From: CBDCYS01 sp965224215
GTDB taxonomy: Bacteria; Acidobacteriota; Terriglobia; Bryobacterales; UBA6623
Direction of reading: 5' to 3'
DNA length: 64,000 bases
Assembly (NCBI GenBank): GCA_965224215.1
Contig: CBDCYS010000043.1
Span: 248,001-312,000 of the forward strand
Part shown: positions 35,690 to 44,864 of the stretch, piece by piece
Layout: each line of letters starts with the position of its first letter
Numbering within the stretch: the first letter of the stretch is position 1
Position numbers and translations under genes: made by a program
Notes under the pieces: model-generated
Databases searched by the model: none
What the model was told of the DNA's origin: nothing
What the model saw: the letters and a program-made list of their open reading frames with translations, nothing else

Positions 35690-35998
35690 CGGCACAGCTG
35701 GCGGACGTTCGGCGATCTTATCCTTCACTGTCTAGCCTTCGACGTAGGCCATGGCGAGGAATGTCTGTCCCTCGGCCTCATCGATGTTCTGGTGATCCAA
35801 GCGGGCGGCTGCCTTGGCCCCTCGGACGAAGCGGGCCTTGTGTTCTGGGTCTTCGATGGTGTGCGCGGCGAGGAACTTGAGCGCGACAGGTCGTTCTAGC
35901 TTCGTGTCTTCGGCCTTGTAAACGACACCCATCCCGCCCCGGCCGACTTCGGAGAGGACCTTGTAGTGGCTGATGGTGGAGCCGACCATGACGGTCAA
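35690..35998 (-). pseudogene. Serine/threonine kinase N-terminal fragment
   Basis: ISHYKVLSEVGRGGMGVVYK and LERPVALKFLAAH give the glycine loop and catalytic Lys of a PknB-type kinase. The next segment jumps from LDHQNI to DEAEGQTFLAMAYVEG, missing several residues, then a TAG replaces the usual Gln before TVKDKIAERP, after which homology ends. No catalytic loop is present. Confidence 0.75.
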
Positions 35999-36399
35999 AT
36001 TGTAGCGCTACGAGATACCTGGTGATTACAAGGCCGTAGGGTCGGGAACTGGCGCGGTGGCCCGTCAGGACCTGGCTTGACTGTATCCGGGGTTTCCCCC
36101 TTCGTGCCCGGTTAACCGTGTCCGTGGCTCCGTTTCCAGCTCCCGCCACCTCGCACGCAGCATGAAGATTTCCTTCACTACGCGCTCCTGCACACTTCAC
36201 GACAAGGTTTATGAGACCTATCCGATCGGAGTTGCTTTCGACGACAGCTCGGAAGCCGTCACCCGAATCCAGGTGTCTGCTCTCGCCATTGACTACTCCA
36301 CCGCTTCCGACCGAGGCCTTGGGTTAACGCCAAGTCCGTTCAGCCTTCCCCTTGCCGTATAGTCTTCGTCTCAGATCCTGCAGACTACCGGACGCTTTT

Positions 36400-36906
36400 A
36401 TCATTTCGCCCCTGCCTACCTGAAGCGCAAAGAGGACGGCAAGGGGTTTGAGTCGGTTGCGTTTTTGCAGACGCCGTTCAACGAGACCGCACCGCAGATT
36501 TGACAGGACAGCCGTTTTGTCGCCTATGTCTCGGATGAGTCGGGCCAAGACAAAGTCTACGTTCGGCCGTTTCCCGGGGGTGATGGGAAATGGGAAGTGT
36601 CTGGCAACGGCGGTAATCAGCCGCGCTGGAGCAAAGACGGCAAGGAGCTGTTCTACGTGGAAGGGGACATGCTGATAGCCGCTGCGGTGAGGCCTACTCC
36701 CAGCTTTTCGTTAGGCTCGGCGACCCCCCCTGTTCAAAGATCCCCGTTTGGGCACAGCTTTTGGCGTTCAGATCTATTACGACGTCTCGGCCGACGGCCA
36801 GCGGTTCGTTTTGGAGGACGGCGTGGAAAGCGAGGACGACAAGCGGCTATCCATCCATGTTGTCGAGAACTGGTTCGCCGAGTTCCGCGATCGCAAGCAG
36901 GACTAA
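36400..36906 (+). pseudogene. C-terminal TolB/WD40-like part of a serine/threonine kinase
   Basis: Opposite strand to the N-terminal fragment. FESVAFLQTPFNETAPQI then an in-frame TGA, RFVAYVSDESGQDKVYVRPF, GNGGNQPRWSKDGKELFYVE and, after a frameshift near 36730, FGVQIYYDVSADGQRFVLED ... LSIHVVENWFAEFRDRKQD. These are the usual sensor repeats of acidobacterial kinases. Degraded by a nonsense codon and a frameshift. Confidence 0.75.
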
Positions 36907-36930
36907 GCCCCCCCGAAACGAACTACATAG
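36902..36930 (-). repeat. 28-bp inverted repeat, right arm
   Basis: Near-complement of 34384-34411, overlapping the end of the kinase C-terminal fragment. Confidence 0.6.
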
Positions 36931-37392
36931 GGCTCATTCGGCGGATACCTGTTGTGATATCCCGTTCCGTCCAACAAACTGTGGCCGACAGAAGGCCCTC
37001 GGAGTGGAAGCCATACTGAGTCAAGGCCGTGGCGGTACTACGATCGGATGGCTCAGGCGAGGAGGACTTACGACACTGTCCAGAGTAAAGAGCAAAAAAA
37101 AGGGCACGCCGCACCTTCGCCTGAGGTGTGACGCGCCCCGACTCAAGGAGGGGTTACATCTGGTTGTGGGCCGTTTGTTGCACTGCAGTCACTACGACCT
37201 TACGCCAAGCGGCAACTCCTCTCAATCAGATGGTCGTACCAGATTTGGATGGAAAGTCACTTAGCGAAGAATTCCGCAAGGAGGGCTAAGCCCCACGAAA
37301 AAAACCACCACATGAAGCTAGTGCAGGCCGACGTAGATGGTGCCTCTGGTGATCGGAGGCAAGCCATATACGCCCACATGCATAAAATTGAA
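36931..37392. other. Unassigned decayed sequence
   Basis: No supported gene. A GC-rich imperfect hairpin (gggcacgccgcacc ... ggtgtgacgcgccc, about 37102-37138) follows an A8 run at 37093-37100. A 53-codon frame at 37312-37473 is open but unsupported. Confidence 0.3.
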
Positions 37393-37560
37393 TCAGCAGC
37401 CAGCCCAGGTCTGATTGACCGCCTTGTAGTCGCCGTAGAACACGATAGTGACATTCAGCCCACACGCTGGTAGCACATTTGGAGAGCCAGAGTGATTGGG
37501 GTCTACTTTGATCCAAGCACTTCCGTGAATCTTCTTCCTGTCATTCCAAATAGGCACCAT
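37393..37560 (-). CDS. Small open frame, possible gene fragment (55 aa)
   Basis: MVPIWNDRKKIHGSAWIKVD then SPNVLPACGLNVTIVFYGDY and AVNQTWAGC. It has protein-like composition and an open frame continuing upstream without a start. Function unknown. Confidence 0.3.
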   Translation of the reverse strand: MVPIWNDRKKIHGSAWIKVDPNHSGSPNVLPACGLNVTIVFYGDYKAVNQTWAGC

Positions 37561-37682
37561 GAGAACGAGATCGGAAGGCGTGAGACGATTTGAGCCTGTT
37601 GTTGGGGCTGGCTGGCGGGCTAGCGCGGCCTTTGGAGCTGGGTGTTACGCTGCTTTTAGGGGTTGCTTCAAACGGCAGCGCC

Positions 37683-37780
37683 ATGTCTGAACCCAAAAAA
37701 CAACACTTGGTGCCTCAGTGCTATCTGAGGGAGTTCGTGGATCCCAGGACACCACCGGGGCATGAGCCATATGTGTGGAT
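37683..37780 (+). pseudogene. DUF4238-like N-terminal fragment
   Basis: MSEPKKQHLVPQCYLREFVD then EPYVWI matches the K-K/R-QH-x-VPQ-x-YL opening of DUF4238 proteins. Homology stops at the junction with an opposing SUMF1 fragment. Confidence 0.55.
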
Positions 37781-38050
37781 CTGCTGGGCGAGTTGAATGA
37801 AGCCGCTGCTCGTCCCACTGCTCGGGCTCCTTGCCGAACTTGCCAAAGCTACGCCCCACCCAAAACTCAATCCGGTGGTACCCTCCATCATCGATGAAGC
37901 CCTGATATTCGCCTACAGTCACGGGGTAGCGACCGATCTCGAAAGCGTCAAGCTCGACCAGGTGAACCGGTTGCTCTCGAAGGTGAGCGTTCGCATTGGT
38001 CAACCCGGAAGGTGTCCGCAACTTACAATAGCTGGAGGCGAGGTCGAAGG
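37781..38050 (-). pseudogene. SUMF1 (formylglycine-generating-enzyme-like) fragment
   Basis: LREQPVHLVELDAFEIGRYP, VTVGEYQGFIDDGGYHRIEF and GKFGKEPEQWDEQRLHSTRP are the first third of a SUMF1 domain. Both ends are cut; it abuts the DUF4238 fragment head to head. Confidence 0.7.
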
Positions 38051-38121
38051 CAGCGCGGAGTGCTGTCCCCAGTGAAGGAAATACCGGCACATAACGTCAC
38101 GCTCTTCCGGCCCCACAGAGA

Positions 38122-38151
38122 TTGTAACTTATTGTAAATAAAGGCTATAAT
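38122..38151 (+). promoter_or_regulatory. Strong promoter giving a probably leaderless transcript
   Basis: TTGTAA (38122-38127), 18-bp spacer, TATAAT (38146-38151). The GTG start at 38158 lies where transcription should begin. Confidence 0.6.
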
Positions 38152-38157
38152 GAAGAA

Positions 38158-38637
38158 GTGCCGAGAACCTGTAGCATCTGCACTCACCACCAGCGGAAAG
38201 CCATCGAGCGATCTCTCCTCGCCGGAGAACCTTTCCGCAAATTGGCGGCACGTTTCGATACGTCGACCGGGGCTCTGCAGCGTCACAGGAGCGAGCACCT
38301 GAGCACCGCTCTGCTGAAAGCCGACCGCGCGGAACAAGCAACTCGTGGGGATGACCTGCTCAAGAAAATTGAGGATCTCGAAGTTGATGCTCGCCGCATC
38401 GCAGCCAAAGCCGAGAAGGGCCAGGATCTGAGAACTGCCATCGTTGCCATTCGGGAGCTGACCCGGATCGTAGAACTGCTTGCCAAGCTCCGAGGGGAGC
38501 TACAACAACCTCAGCAGGTGATCAACGTCCAAGTCCTCGCCCCGGTGATTCTAGACGCCCTAGTCGGATTCCCGGAGGCGCGTGTCGCGGTTGCTGCGCG
38601 GCTCCAGGAGTTGGACGGCTCGAACACACTAGCGTGA
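38158..38637 (+). CDS. Phage-type zinc/HTH protein, small-terminase-like
   Basis: 159 residues from GTG 38158. PRTCSICTHHQRKAIERSLL (Cys pair), AGEPFRKLAARFDTSTGALQ RH (helix-turn-helix) and the long helix GDDLLKKIEDLEVDARRIAA ... IRELTRIVELLAKLRGEL match a family common in phages and satellites, often where a small terminase would be. Complete frame. The start directly follows a consensus -10 box, with no room for a ribosome-binding site. Confidence 0.7.
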   Translation: MPRTCSICTHHQRKAIERSLLAGEPFRKLAARFDTSTGALQRHRSEHLSTALLKADRAEQATRGDDLLKKIEDLEVDARRIAAKAEKGQDLRTAIVAIRELTRIVELLAKLRGELQQPQQVINVQVLAPVILDALVGFPEARVAVAARLQELDGSNTLA

Positions 38638-38639
38638 GA

Positions 38640-39563
38640 ACTGCGAGCCTAGTCACAACTGGAGGCTCCCTTCCCCCACTCGCACTCCATTGGAGGCTCC
38701 GCACACCTGCCGGATCTACAGCCTTGGCCCTTGATGGATCTGGACTTCGCGATCAGTTGTCCGCTCGTCCGACCAAAGATGCCTCTTATCCGGTTTCTGT
38801 TCGTCAGGTCACGGCTTTGATCCACGCTTCCTCCAGACCCCGCCTCACGGCGACGCCCTTGCGCTTCCCTAGCACTTCGCCTCCATCAAGCTGTGCAGAG
38901 GACTTTCACCTCCAAGCTGTCAGACATGCCCGGCACACAACTAAGCCGCTCGCGCGGCGGACGCTACGCGTGAGAGGCTCAGCAGCATTGGCGGGACGCT
39001 GGGAGTAAGGTTGGGACACCAACGAAGGAGGTGTCCCAATGACCCGTTTACGCGAGATGATGCTGGAGGAGCTCCAGCGTCGCAACTACGCTCAGACCAC
39101 AGTCAGGAACTACCTGAGGACTGTCGAAGAGTTCGCTAAGCACTTCGACCGTCCGCCGGATCAGCTCGGCCTGGATGAGATCCGCACTTACCAGGTGTAT
39201 TTGCTGAAGAAGAGGAAGAGGGGCGTTCGCACCGTCGGCCTGCACACGGCAGGCCTGCGGTTCTTCTTCTGCAAAACGCTGAGGCGGAACTATCCGGTCG
39301 AGGAGTTTCCTTACCCGAAGAAACCGCGAGAGCTGCCGATCATCCTGACCCAACAAGAAGCGGTGCGGCTGATCGAATCCGCCAGCAACCTGTTTCATCG
39401 CGCCATGCTGATGACGCTCTACTCCACCGGCATGCGCCGTGCTGAGCTCTGCCACCTCAAGGTGGAAAACATCGACAGCCACACAAGGATTTGTGCGTCA
39501 GCTTCGGGGCAATCGGCGTCTCTGTCCCGACCAGCTATGACCAGCGATCGACAGGTGAAGTAG
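38640..39563 (+). mobile_element. Probable IS91-type element remnant with XerD-like recombinase
   Basis: The 38.64-39.01 kb part encodes in one frame ASYPVSVRQVTALIHASSRP and CAEDFHLQAVRHARHTTKPL, wording I associate with conserved end regions beside IS91-type modules; this link is from memory. It is followed by a small tyrosine recombinase gene of the kind that accompanies IS91 transposases. The transposase itself is absent. Confidence 0.4.
39039..39563 (+). pseudogene. Tyrosine recombinase, truncated
   Basis: ATG 39039 with AGGAGG at 39025-39030. The N-terminal SAM-like domain is complete (LREMMLEELQRRNYAQTTVR NYLRTVEEFAKHF), and the catalytic domain starts (LYSTGMRRAELCHLKVENID, first Arg), but homology ends near 39477 and the frame runs on into cytochrome-related DNA. 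HxxR and Tyr are missing. Confidence 0.8.
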
Positions 39564-39569
39564 GAGAAC

Positions 39570-40140
39570 TCAGTTCGGGTATGGATCACCGGGCCGGGCG
39601 ACCCGAATCCGGTGGTCGGTGAACTGGAAATGGGAACCGGGGATCTCATGCTTGGGCATGTGGCATGTGGCATGTGGAACACTGATCCCGGCCCACCGGG
39701 CACGCGGCTTTGGCTTCCCCTTGCCCGGCTGCGGTCCCCGCATCAGGCGCGTGGCAGGCGAGGCATTTCGAATCGTAATAGGAAGCATCCTCCACCAGAC
39801 TCTCGTGGGGATTGTGGCACGTGATACAGCCGATACGCTTATTGTCCTCGTCATAGCAGCGGCTGCTCGCAAGCCGGTAGGGGGGAAAACGAACCGTCGT
39901 CAGTCCCTCGATCCCCATGAATATGCCCTGGGCCAATGTGACATGGCAGGAACCGCAGAAATCGGCTTGCTCATCCGCTCCCATTCCTCTGAGGTTTTCT
40001 ATTGACAAGTTCTGAAAGTTTCCAGATTGAATCGCCTAGACGTGCTTGACCCCGGCCCCGTGGCAACCTTCGCACGTCACGCCGGGCGTGAGATCTTCGA
40101 GGGAAGCCGCCGTCGGGAGTGTGAGATCGGCTCAGAGGTT
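39570..40140 (-). pseudogene. Multiheme cytochrome c fragment
   Basis: Five heme sites in order: CEGCH, CGSCH, CITCH, CLACH, CSTCH. Between the first two, GAGVKHV is followed by TAG and then AIQSGNFQNLSIENLRGM in the same frame. Near the end a 7-bp unit CCACATG is present three times (39656-39678 region) where two would restore CSTCHMPKHEIPGSHFQFTD and the rest of the tail to the stop at 39570; the extra copy shifts the frame. The N-terminus is also missing. The intact protein would be a periplasmic electron carrier. Confidence 0.85.
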
Positions 40141-40193
40141 CTGTGGTGAGCTGTGTCCGCAGCCGGTCGGACCAACCCCATCAGAGCCGGTCT

Positions 40194-40577
40194 TCATTGT
40201 GTTCGCTGCTTGATCTTTCGTTTCTTGCGGGCAGGCGGGTCGGATTCGTCAGCTTCTTCCCGAAGCTTTTTTACGGTTTTGGCCAGCTTGTTGACTTTGG
40301 CTTCCAGTTTGCTCACCTCGGTTTGCCGGGCCCAGTTGAGGTCCTTCGCGAGCTTTTCGATTGCCTCTCGCGCCTGGTCAGCTTCTTGGAGGACCTTCTT
40401 TCTAAATTCACTGGTCGACTTTTCTGCCTTCTCCACTAGCTCCAGAACGGCTTGTTTGCGGTTGGATCTGCTGAGCTCACCCCTATTGATAAGTTCATCA
40501 ACTATCTTCTCAGCCCTCGTTTTCGTGACCTCGAACAGACCGATTGAAGCCAGCACCGTGTTTTTTAAAAGCGACAT
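40194..40577 (-). CDS. Phasin-like / PHA granule-associated regulator
   Basis: 127 residues from ATG 40577 with a strong GGGAGGTGA upstream. ASIGLFEVTKTRAEKIVDEL INRGELS matches phasin-type polyhydroxyalkanoate regulators, followed by a long coiled coil (EKAEKSTSEFRKKVLQEADQ ... VSKLEAKVNKLAKTVKKLRE) and a basic tail (PPARKKRKIKQRTQ). It would bind granules or nucleoid; no PHA synthase is in the window. One of few intact chromosomal genes here. Confidence 0.75.
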   Translation of the reverse strand: MSLLKNTVLASIGLFEVTKTRAEKIVDELINRGELSRSNRKQAVLELVEKAEKSTSEFRKKVLQEADQAREAIEKLAKDLNWARQTEVSKLEAKVNKLAKTVKKLREEADESDPPARKKRKIKQRTQ

Positions 40578-40762
40578 CGATTGGTCACCTCCCTAAATCA
40601 ATTATGGAGCACCGGCAAGCTAGAACTGCCAACTTTCTGAAAGATAGAAATGAAGCAAAACAGGGCGCATCAGGCGATTAACCTCTCGACTCGTCGATTC
40701 CAACCCACCCTTTCCGAATACGAGAGAAGCCCGGAATCGGTCCGGCGTCAAATACCTCAGCT

Positions 40763-42081
40763 CACTACTGTCCGGTTAACGACTCACTGGCGAGCGGCAA
40801 CTGATTGTTCCAGCATAGCTTAGGGCTGTTTTCCCCTTGCCGCGATTTGAACGGCGAAGGACGGCTGGAACGACTTCGGAGGCGGCCGACAATGGTTCAT
40901 GAACCTCGGCTGCACCGTATTCTCCCAGTTGATCAGCTTCCTTCCGGATCGCGAATTCCGCCGCTGCGTAAGCCGCTACGACGGGGATCGCAGATGGCGC
41001 GGCTTTTCCTGCTGGGATCAGTTCCTCTGCATGGCGTTCGCCCAGCTGACCTACCGCGAAAGCCTGCGCGACATCGAAGCGTGCCTGCGTTCGCTCGGCG
41101 CCAAGCTCTACCACAGGGGATTCCGCTCCCAGGTGGCGCGCTCCACACTGGCCGACGCCAACGAGTCGCGCGACTGGCGGATCTATGCCGATTTCGCCCA
41201 GGTCTTGATTCGCATCGCGCGGCCTTTGTACGCCCGCGATCCGATCGGCGTGGATCTCGATCAAAGTCTCTACGCTCTGGACTCGACCACCATCGATCTG
41301 TGCCTCTCGCTGTTCCCCTGGGCCAAGTTCCGCCGGCACAAGGCCGCCCTGAAGATGCACACGCTGTTGGACCTGCGGGGTAACATCCCCACGTTTATCC
41401 GCATTACCGCTGGCAAAACGCACGACGTCAACATCCTCGACGAGTTCCTCCCCGAGCCCGGCGCCTTCTACGTCATGGATCGGGCCTACGTCGATTTCGA
41501 ACGTCTCTTCGTGTTCACCCTCTGCTCGTCGTTCTTCGTCGTGCGAACCAAGAAGAACATCTTGCGCCAACGGCGCTACTCGCATCCCGTCGACAAGTCC
41601 ACGGGGGTGCGCTCGGATCAGACCGTCCTACTGACTGCCATCGAGTCGGCCCTGGCGTATCCGGACCCGTTGCAGCGGATCAGCTACTTCGACGCCGCGA
41701 CGAATAAGCGGCTGAAGTTCCTGACCAACAATTTCGCGCTCCCGGCGTTGACCATCGCCCGCATCTACAAGTCGCGTTGGCAGATCGAGTTGTTCTTCAA
41801 GTGGATCAAGCAGCACCTGCGGATCAAGCAGTTTTACGGTACCAGCGAGAACGCCGTGAAGACGCAAATCTGGATCGCGGTCTCGCTTTACGTACTGGTC
41901 GCGATCGCGCGCAAGAGGTTGGGCCTGGAGGCGAGTCTCTACCAAATTCTACAGATTCTCAGCGTTACCCTTTTCGAGAAAACGCCCATTTTACAGGCCT
42001 TGCAGCCGTCCGACTCCCACGAAAACTTACTCGATGACCCTAACCAGCTGATTCTATTCGACTTTTAACCGGACAGTAGTG
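40763..42081 (+). mobile_element. IS4-family insertion sequence (1319 bp)
   Basis: Inverted repeats CACTACTGTCCGGTTAA / TTAACCGGACAGTAGTG with a perfect 9-bp duplication ACCTCAGCT (40754-40762 and 42082-42090). Confidence 0.93.
40899..42068 (+). CDS. IS4-family transposase
   Basis: 389 residues with a DUF4372 N-terminal domain. Catalytic set: Asp in ALDSTTIDL, Asp in YVMDRAYVD, and the YREK-type signature YKSRWQIELFFKWIK with the catalytic Glu. The frame is complete, ending 13 bp before the right end; the element has perfect ends and duplication, so it is likely active or recent. Confidence 0.95.
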   Translation: MNLGCTVFSQLISFLPDREFRRCVSRYDGDRRWRGFSCWDQFLCMAFAQLTYRESLRDIEACLRSLGAKLYHRGFRSQVARSTLADANESRDWRIYADFAQVLIRIARPLYARDPIGVDLDQSLYALDSTTIDLCLSLFPWAKFRRHKAALKMHTLLDLRGNIPTFIRITAGKTHDVNILDEFLPEPGAFYVMDRAYVDFERLFVFTLCSSFFVVRTKKNILRQRRYSHPVDKSTGVRSDQTVLLTAIESALAYPDPLQRISYFDAATNKRLKFLTNNFALPALTIARIYKSRWQIELFFKWIKQHLRIKQFYGTSENAVKTQIWIAVSLYVLVAIARKRLGLEASLYQILQILSVTLFEKTPILQALQPSDSHENLLDDPNQLILFDF

Positions 42082-42260
42082 ACCTCAGCTCGTCAGCCGG
42101 CAATCTCAAAGTGAGACATTGACCGTTCGCTGAAAGATTTTGGGCTTTCAAACGAGACGATCGTAAACCTCTCAACAGCCGGGAAAGCAGAGGCAGTTGC
42201 TGCTGGAGAGCAACCCGCCAAGCGATCCCCGGCCGACAAGTCATCGAGACGATAAGCTGC

Positions 42261-42284
42261 GGGGTGGGACAGCTGTCCCACCCC
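42261..42284. repeat. 24-bp perfect palindrome
   Basis: GGGGTGGGACAG CTGTCCCACCCC; no T-run follows. Could be an operator for a dimeric protein or a cruciform. The surrounding 42.09-42.56 kb has no other recognisable feature. Confidence 0.55.
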
Positions 42285-42561
42285 GAGCGCGGCGAATGTC
42301 CCGGTAGAGTTGCTCATGCCACAGAAAACCCAAAGCTCGGATTTCTGAGCTGCTGGCATGGCGGCGCCGAGGCCTCGAACAGGTAGAGAGGGAGGAAATG
42401 TCTCTACCGAGGCACTTTCGATAAGGAGACTAGAAGGAAGCCGCTGGCGGGGCGGACTCTATGGAGGTTGAACCGGGTTTTGGTACTCCCTGCGACTGCG
42501 AAACAACCTGGTTACGTCTTTGGGCCGAGGCCGCGTTCGGCGTTCGCAGGGCTGATTTCTG

Positions 42562-43284
42562 ATGGTATCTGCTGTATTTTCGTGTTCGATATCGTCTTCC
42601 AGACCGACACGGGGACTCATAGCCGCACCACCGCCATGGCGCGCCATCTCGCACGTCTTCGTCCGGTTGGAGCCGGCTGCTCACGAGCTGTCGAAGAAGG
42701 CACATCGCCAAGCAATCTGTAGGGCTGAGAATCGCTCGCGGATCACCATCTCGGACCCGCAACGGGGGCAATACCAAGTCGCCGAAGTCGGTGGGATCTT
42801 TCCTTTGGGTGAGGGTGCCAACGCATCGCTAGCCAGCAGTTCGCGGCACAAAGGCAGCCGCCGCGCCCGCCAGCCGCGATCAGAGGAGCTGGCTCGCCCA
42901 GCTCTCGAGTTCGTTCGCACTAAAGTGACCGAACGGCTGAACAAGAGCGGCATCTCCAATAGGCTGCTGTGGGACCCTAGCTACCGTAGACAAAGCCTAC
43001 ACGTGGTGCCTACGAGTCTGGCAGCGGCACTCTGGTTGCAGTTCGCTAGGACTATTGAAGGCGATAAAGAGCACCGCCAGTGTGAGCAATGCAACCGCTG
43101 GTTTGAAGTAGCGGCGGAAAAGAGAGAGGACGCCAAGTTCTGCCAGAACGCTTGTCGATCGAAGGCTTACCGCGAACGACAGAAGACCGCGCGAAAACTG
43201 CGCGGCGAAGGTATGACGGTGTGGGAGATCGCACGCCGGCTAGATTCTGACACGAAGACAATCACAAGGTGGACAAAGAAATGA
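42562..43284 (+). pseudogene. Zinc-ribbon/HTH protein paired with integrase (second module)
   Basis: From about residue 75 it aligns with the protein at 13920-14879: VVPTSLAAALWLQFARTIEG (against LVPTSLIGALWFQFMRAYTA) and the Cys4 module HRQCEQCNRWFEVAAEK ... FCQNACRSKAYRERQK. It then adds a helix-turn-helix, LRGEGMTVWEIARRLDSDTK TITRW, missing in the relative. The N-terminal part is not similar and low in plausibility, so the gene is probably truncated. Overlaps the integrase start by ATGA. Confidence 0.65.
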
Positions 43285-44160
43285 CCGGACACATCCGAAA
43301 AAGAGGCGAACGATCCTGGGCGATTCTCATCGACTTGCCGCGAGGGCCAGACGGCAAGCGCCGCCGCAAGTGGCACACGGTCCACGGCAACAAGAAGGAC
43401 GCCCAGCGCAAGCGGAATGAACTGCTCCACCAGCTCGAAACAGGCGCGTACGTCGAGCCGACAAAAATGACCATCACGGAGTTCCTTGAGCGGTGGCTGA
43501 AGCATGTCAGAAGCAAGGTTGGAGGCAAAACGTTTGAACGCTACAGCGAAATCGTCCACAAGAATCTGATTCCGTCGCTCGGCGCACTCAGGCTGCCCCA
43601 ACTTCAGCCCATTCATATCGAAGAGTTCTATGCCGAGATGTTAGAGAGTGGCCGGAAGAACGGCAACGGAGGGCTAAGTCCACGAACAGGCGTGCACTTC
43701 CACCGCGTCCTTAGGGCAGCGCTTCAGCAGGGCATCAAGTGGAAGTTTATCGTCATAAACCAAGCAGATGCAGTTGAGCCCCCTAACGTCGAACCAAAGG
43801 AAATGAACACACTCGACGCGAGCCGAACGGCGTGGCTCTTCACGGCTGCCGAGGGAACCCGCTTGTACGTGCCAATCGTTCTTGAGAGTACGCTTGGCAT
43901 CAGAAGGGGCGAAGTCCTTGCACTTCAGTGGTCGGATTTGAACTTGAGCACCAGCATTGCGACAGTTCGCAGGTCGCTTCAGGAGACAAATGAGGGGCTG
44001 AAGTTCAAGTCAACCAAGAGTGGGAAGGGTCGTCCCGTGTCCCTCTTAGAGTTCACAGTGGAAACCCTGAACCAGCACAAGAAGGAACAAGAAAAGGAAA
44101 GGGCATCGTTCGGCGCGGACTACCAAGACAACGACCTGGTTTGCCCCCTGCCTGATGGTC
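43281..44160 (+). pseudogene. Tyrosine integrase, C-terminally truncated (second module)
   Basis: ATG 43281. KRRRKWHTVHGNKKDAQRKR, EPTKMTITEFLERWLKHV and IRRGEVLALQWSDLNL match the integrase at 13135 throughout. It continues to KSGKGRPVSLLEFTVETLNQ and NDLVCPLPDG, then fuses to a LysR fragment. HxxR and Tyr are missing. Confidence 0.85.
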
Positions 44161-44492
44161 TCCGAGCTTGGGATGGAAACCTTCATCGCGCACAACGTCG
44201 TCTCGCCTTATCGGGAGACCGTCATTGACACCTTCAAGCGCCACGAGGTTCCGCTCAATATGGAAGTGGAAATGCCGACGATCGAAACGATCCGCAAGCT
44301 TGTGCAAATGAATATGTGCGTGGCGTTTCTGCCAAAATGTGCGTGGAGGAAGAGATTCAGGCGGGGACCCTGATGGAGGTGGCGGTCAAGGAGATCCACG
44401 TGGAGCGCAAGATTAGGCTCGTTTTTCCGGCGAAACGAAAAACCTCCCACGCCGCCCAGGCGTTCTTGGATCTCGTCCACCAAAAACGATGA
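44155..44492 (+). pseudogene. LysR-type regulator, C-terminal fragment with frameshift
   Basis: ELGMETFIAHNVVSPYRETV, IDTFKRHEVPLNMEVEMPTI and TIRKLVQMNMCVAFLPK belong to the effector-binding domain. At about 44335 four A residues stand where five would read LPKMCVEEEIQAG and continue through TLMEVAVKEIHVERKIRLVF to the stop at 44490-44492. The DNA-binding half is absent. Confidence 0.8.
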
Positions 44493-44864
44493 AAGAAGCA
44501 GATCGGTAATCCAGCCAAAGCAGGCGTCAGACTGGCCCGCCGACGAGTCTCACATGCCCACAATCGAACGTGGGAATCTGCCCTTTCAAGCTTCCAGTCG
44601 TCTCGGCAAAAGAGTGAGAAGTGCGATTTCGCACTTTTGAGCCGCAACTGGGCCGGGTGGTCCGCGTTGCGGGCGAGCACATGCTACCCGACGAACGCAC
44701 TGAAAAGGTGGAGTTCAGTGATCAAACTGCTGCGTCCAGGCTCAGCAGCCGATTGCGATGAAGTGACCGCAAAAAAACCTATGGTGCCGGACGAAACGTA
44801 TATGCTACGCTTCGGAGGTGCAGCGTCTTCACACGGCTGCGCGGTCGTCGTAAGGGGGAACATT

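Noticed and set aside
30900..38150. Integron cassette array (small genes in mixed orientation, repeated short motifs such as ACATAACGTC)
   Set aside because: No IntI-type integrase, no consistent attC structures between genes, and most frames are broken fragments.
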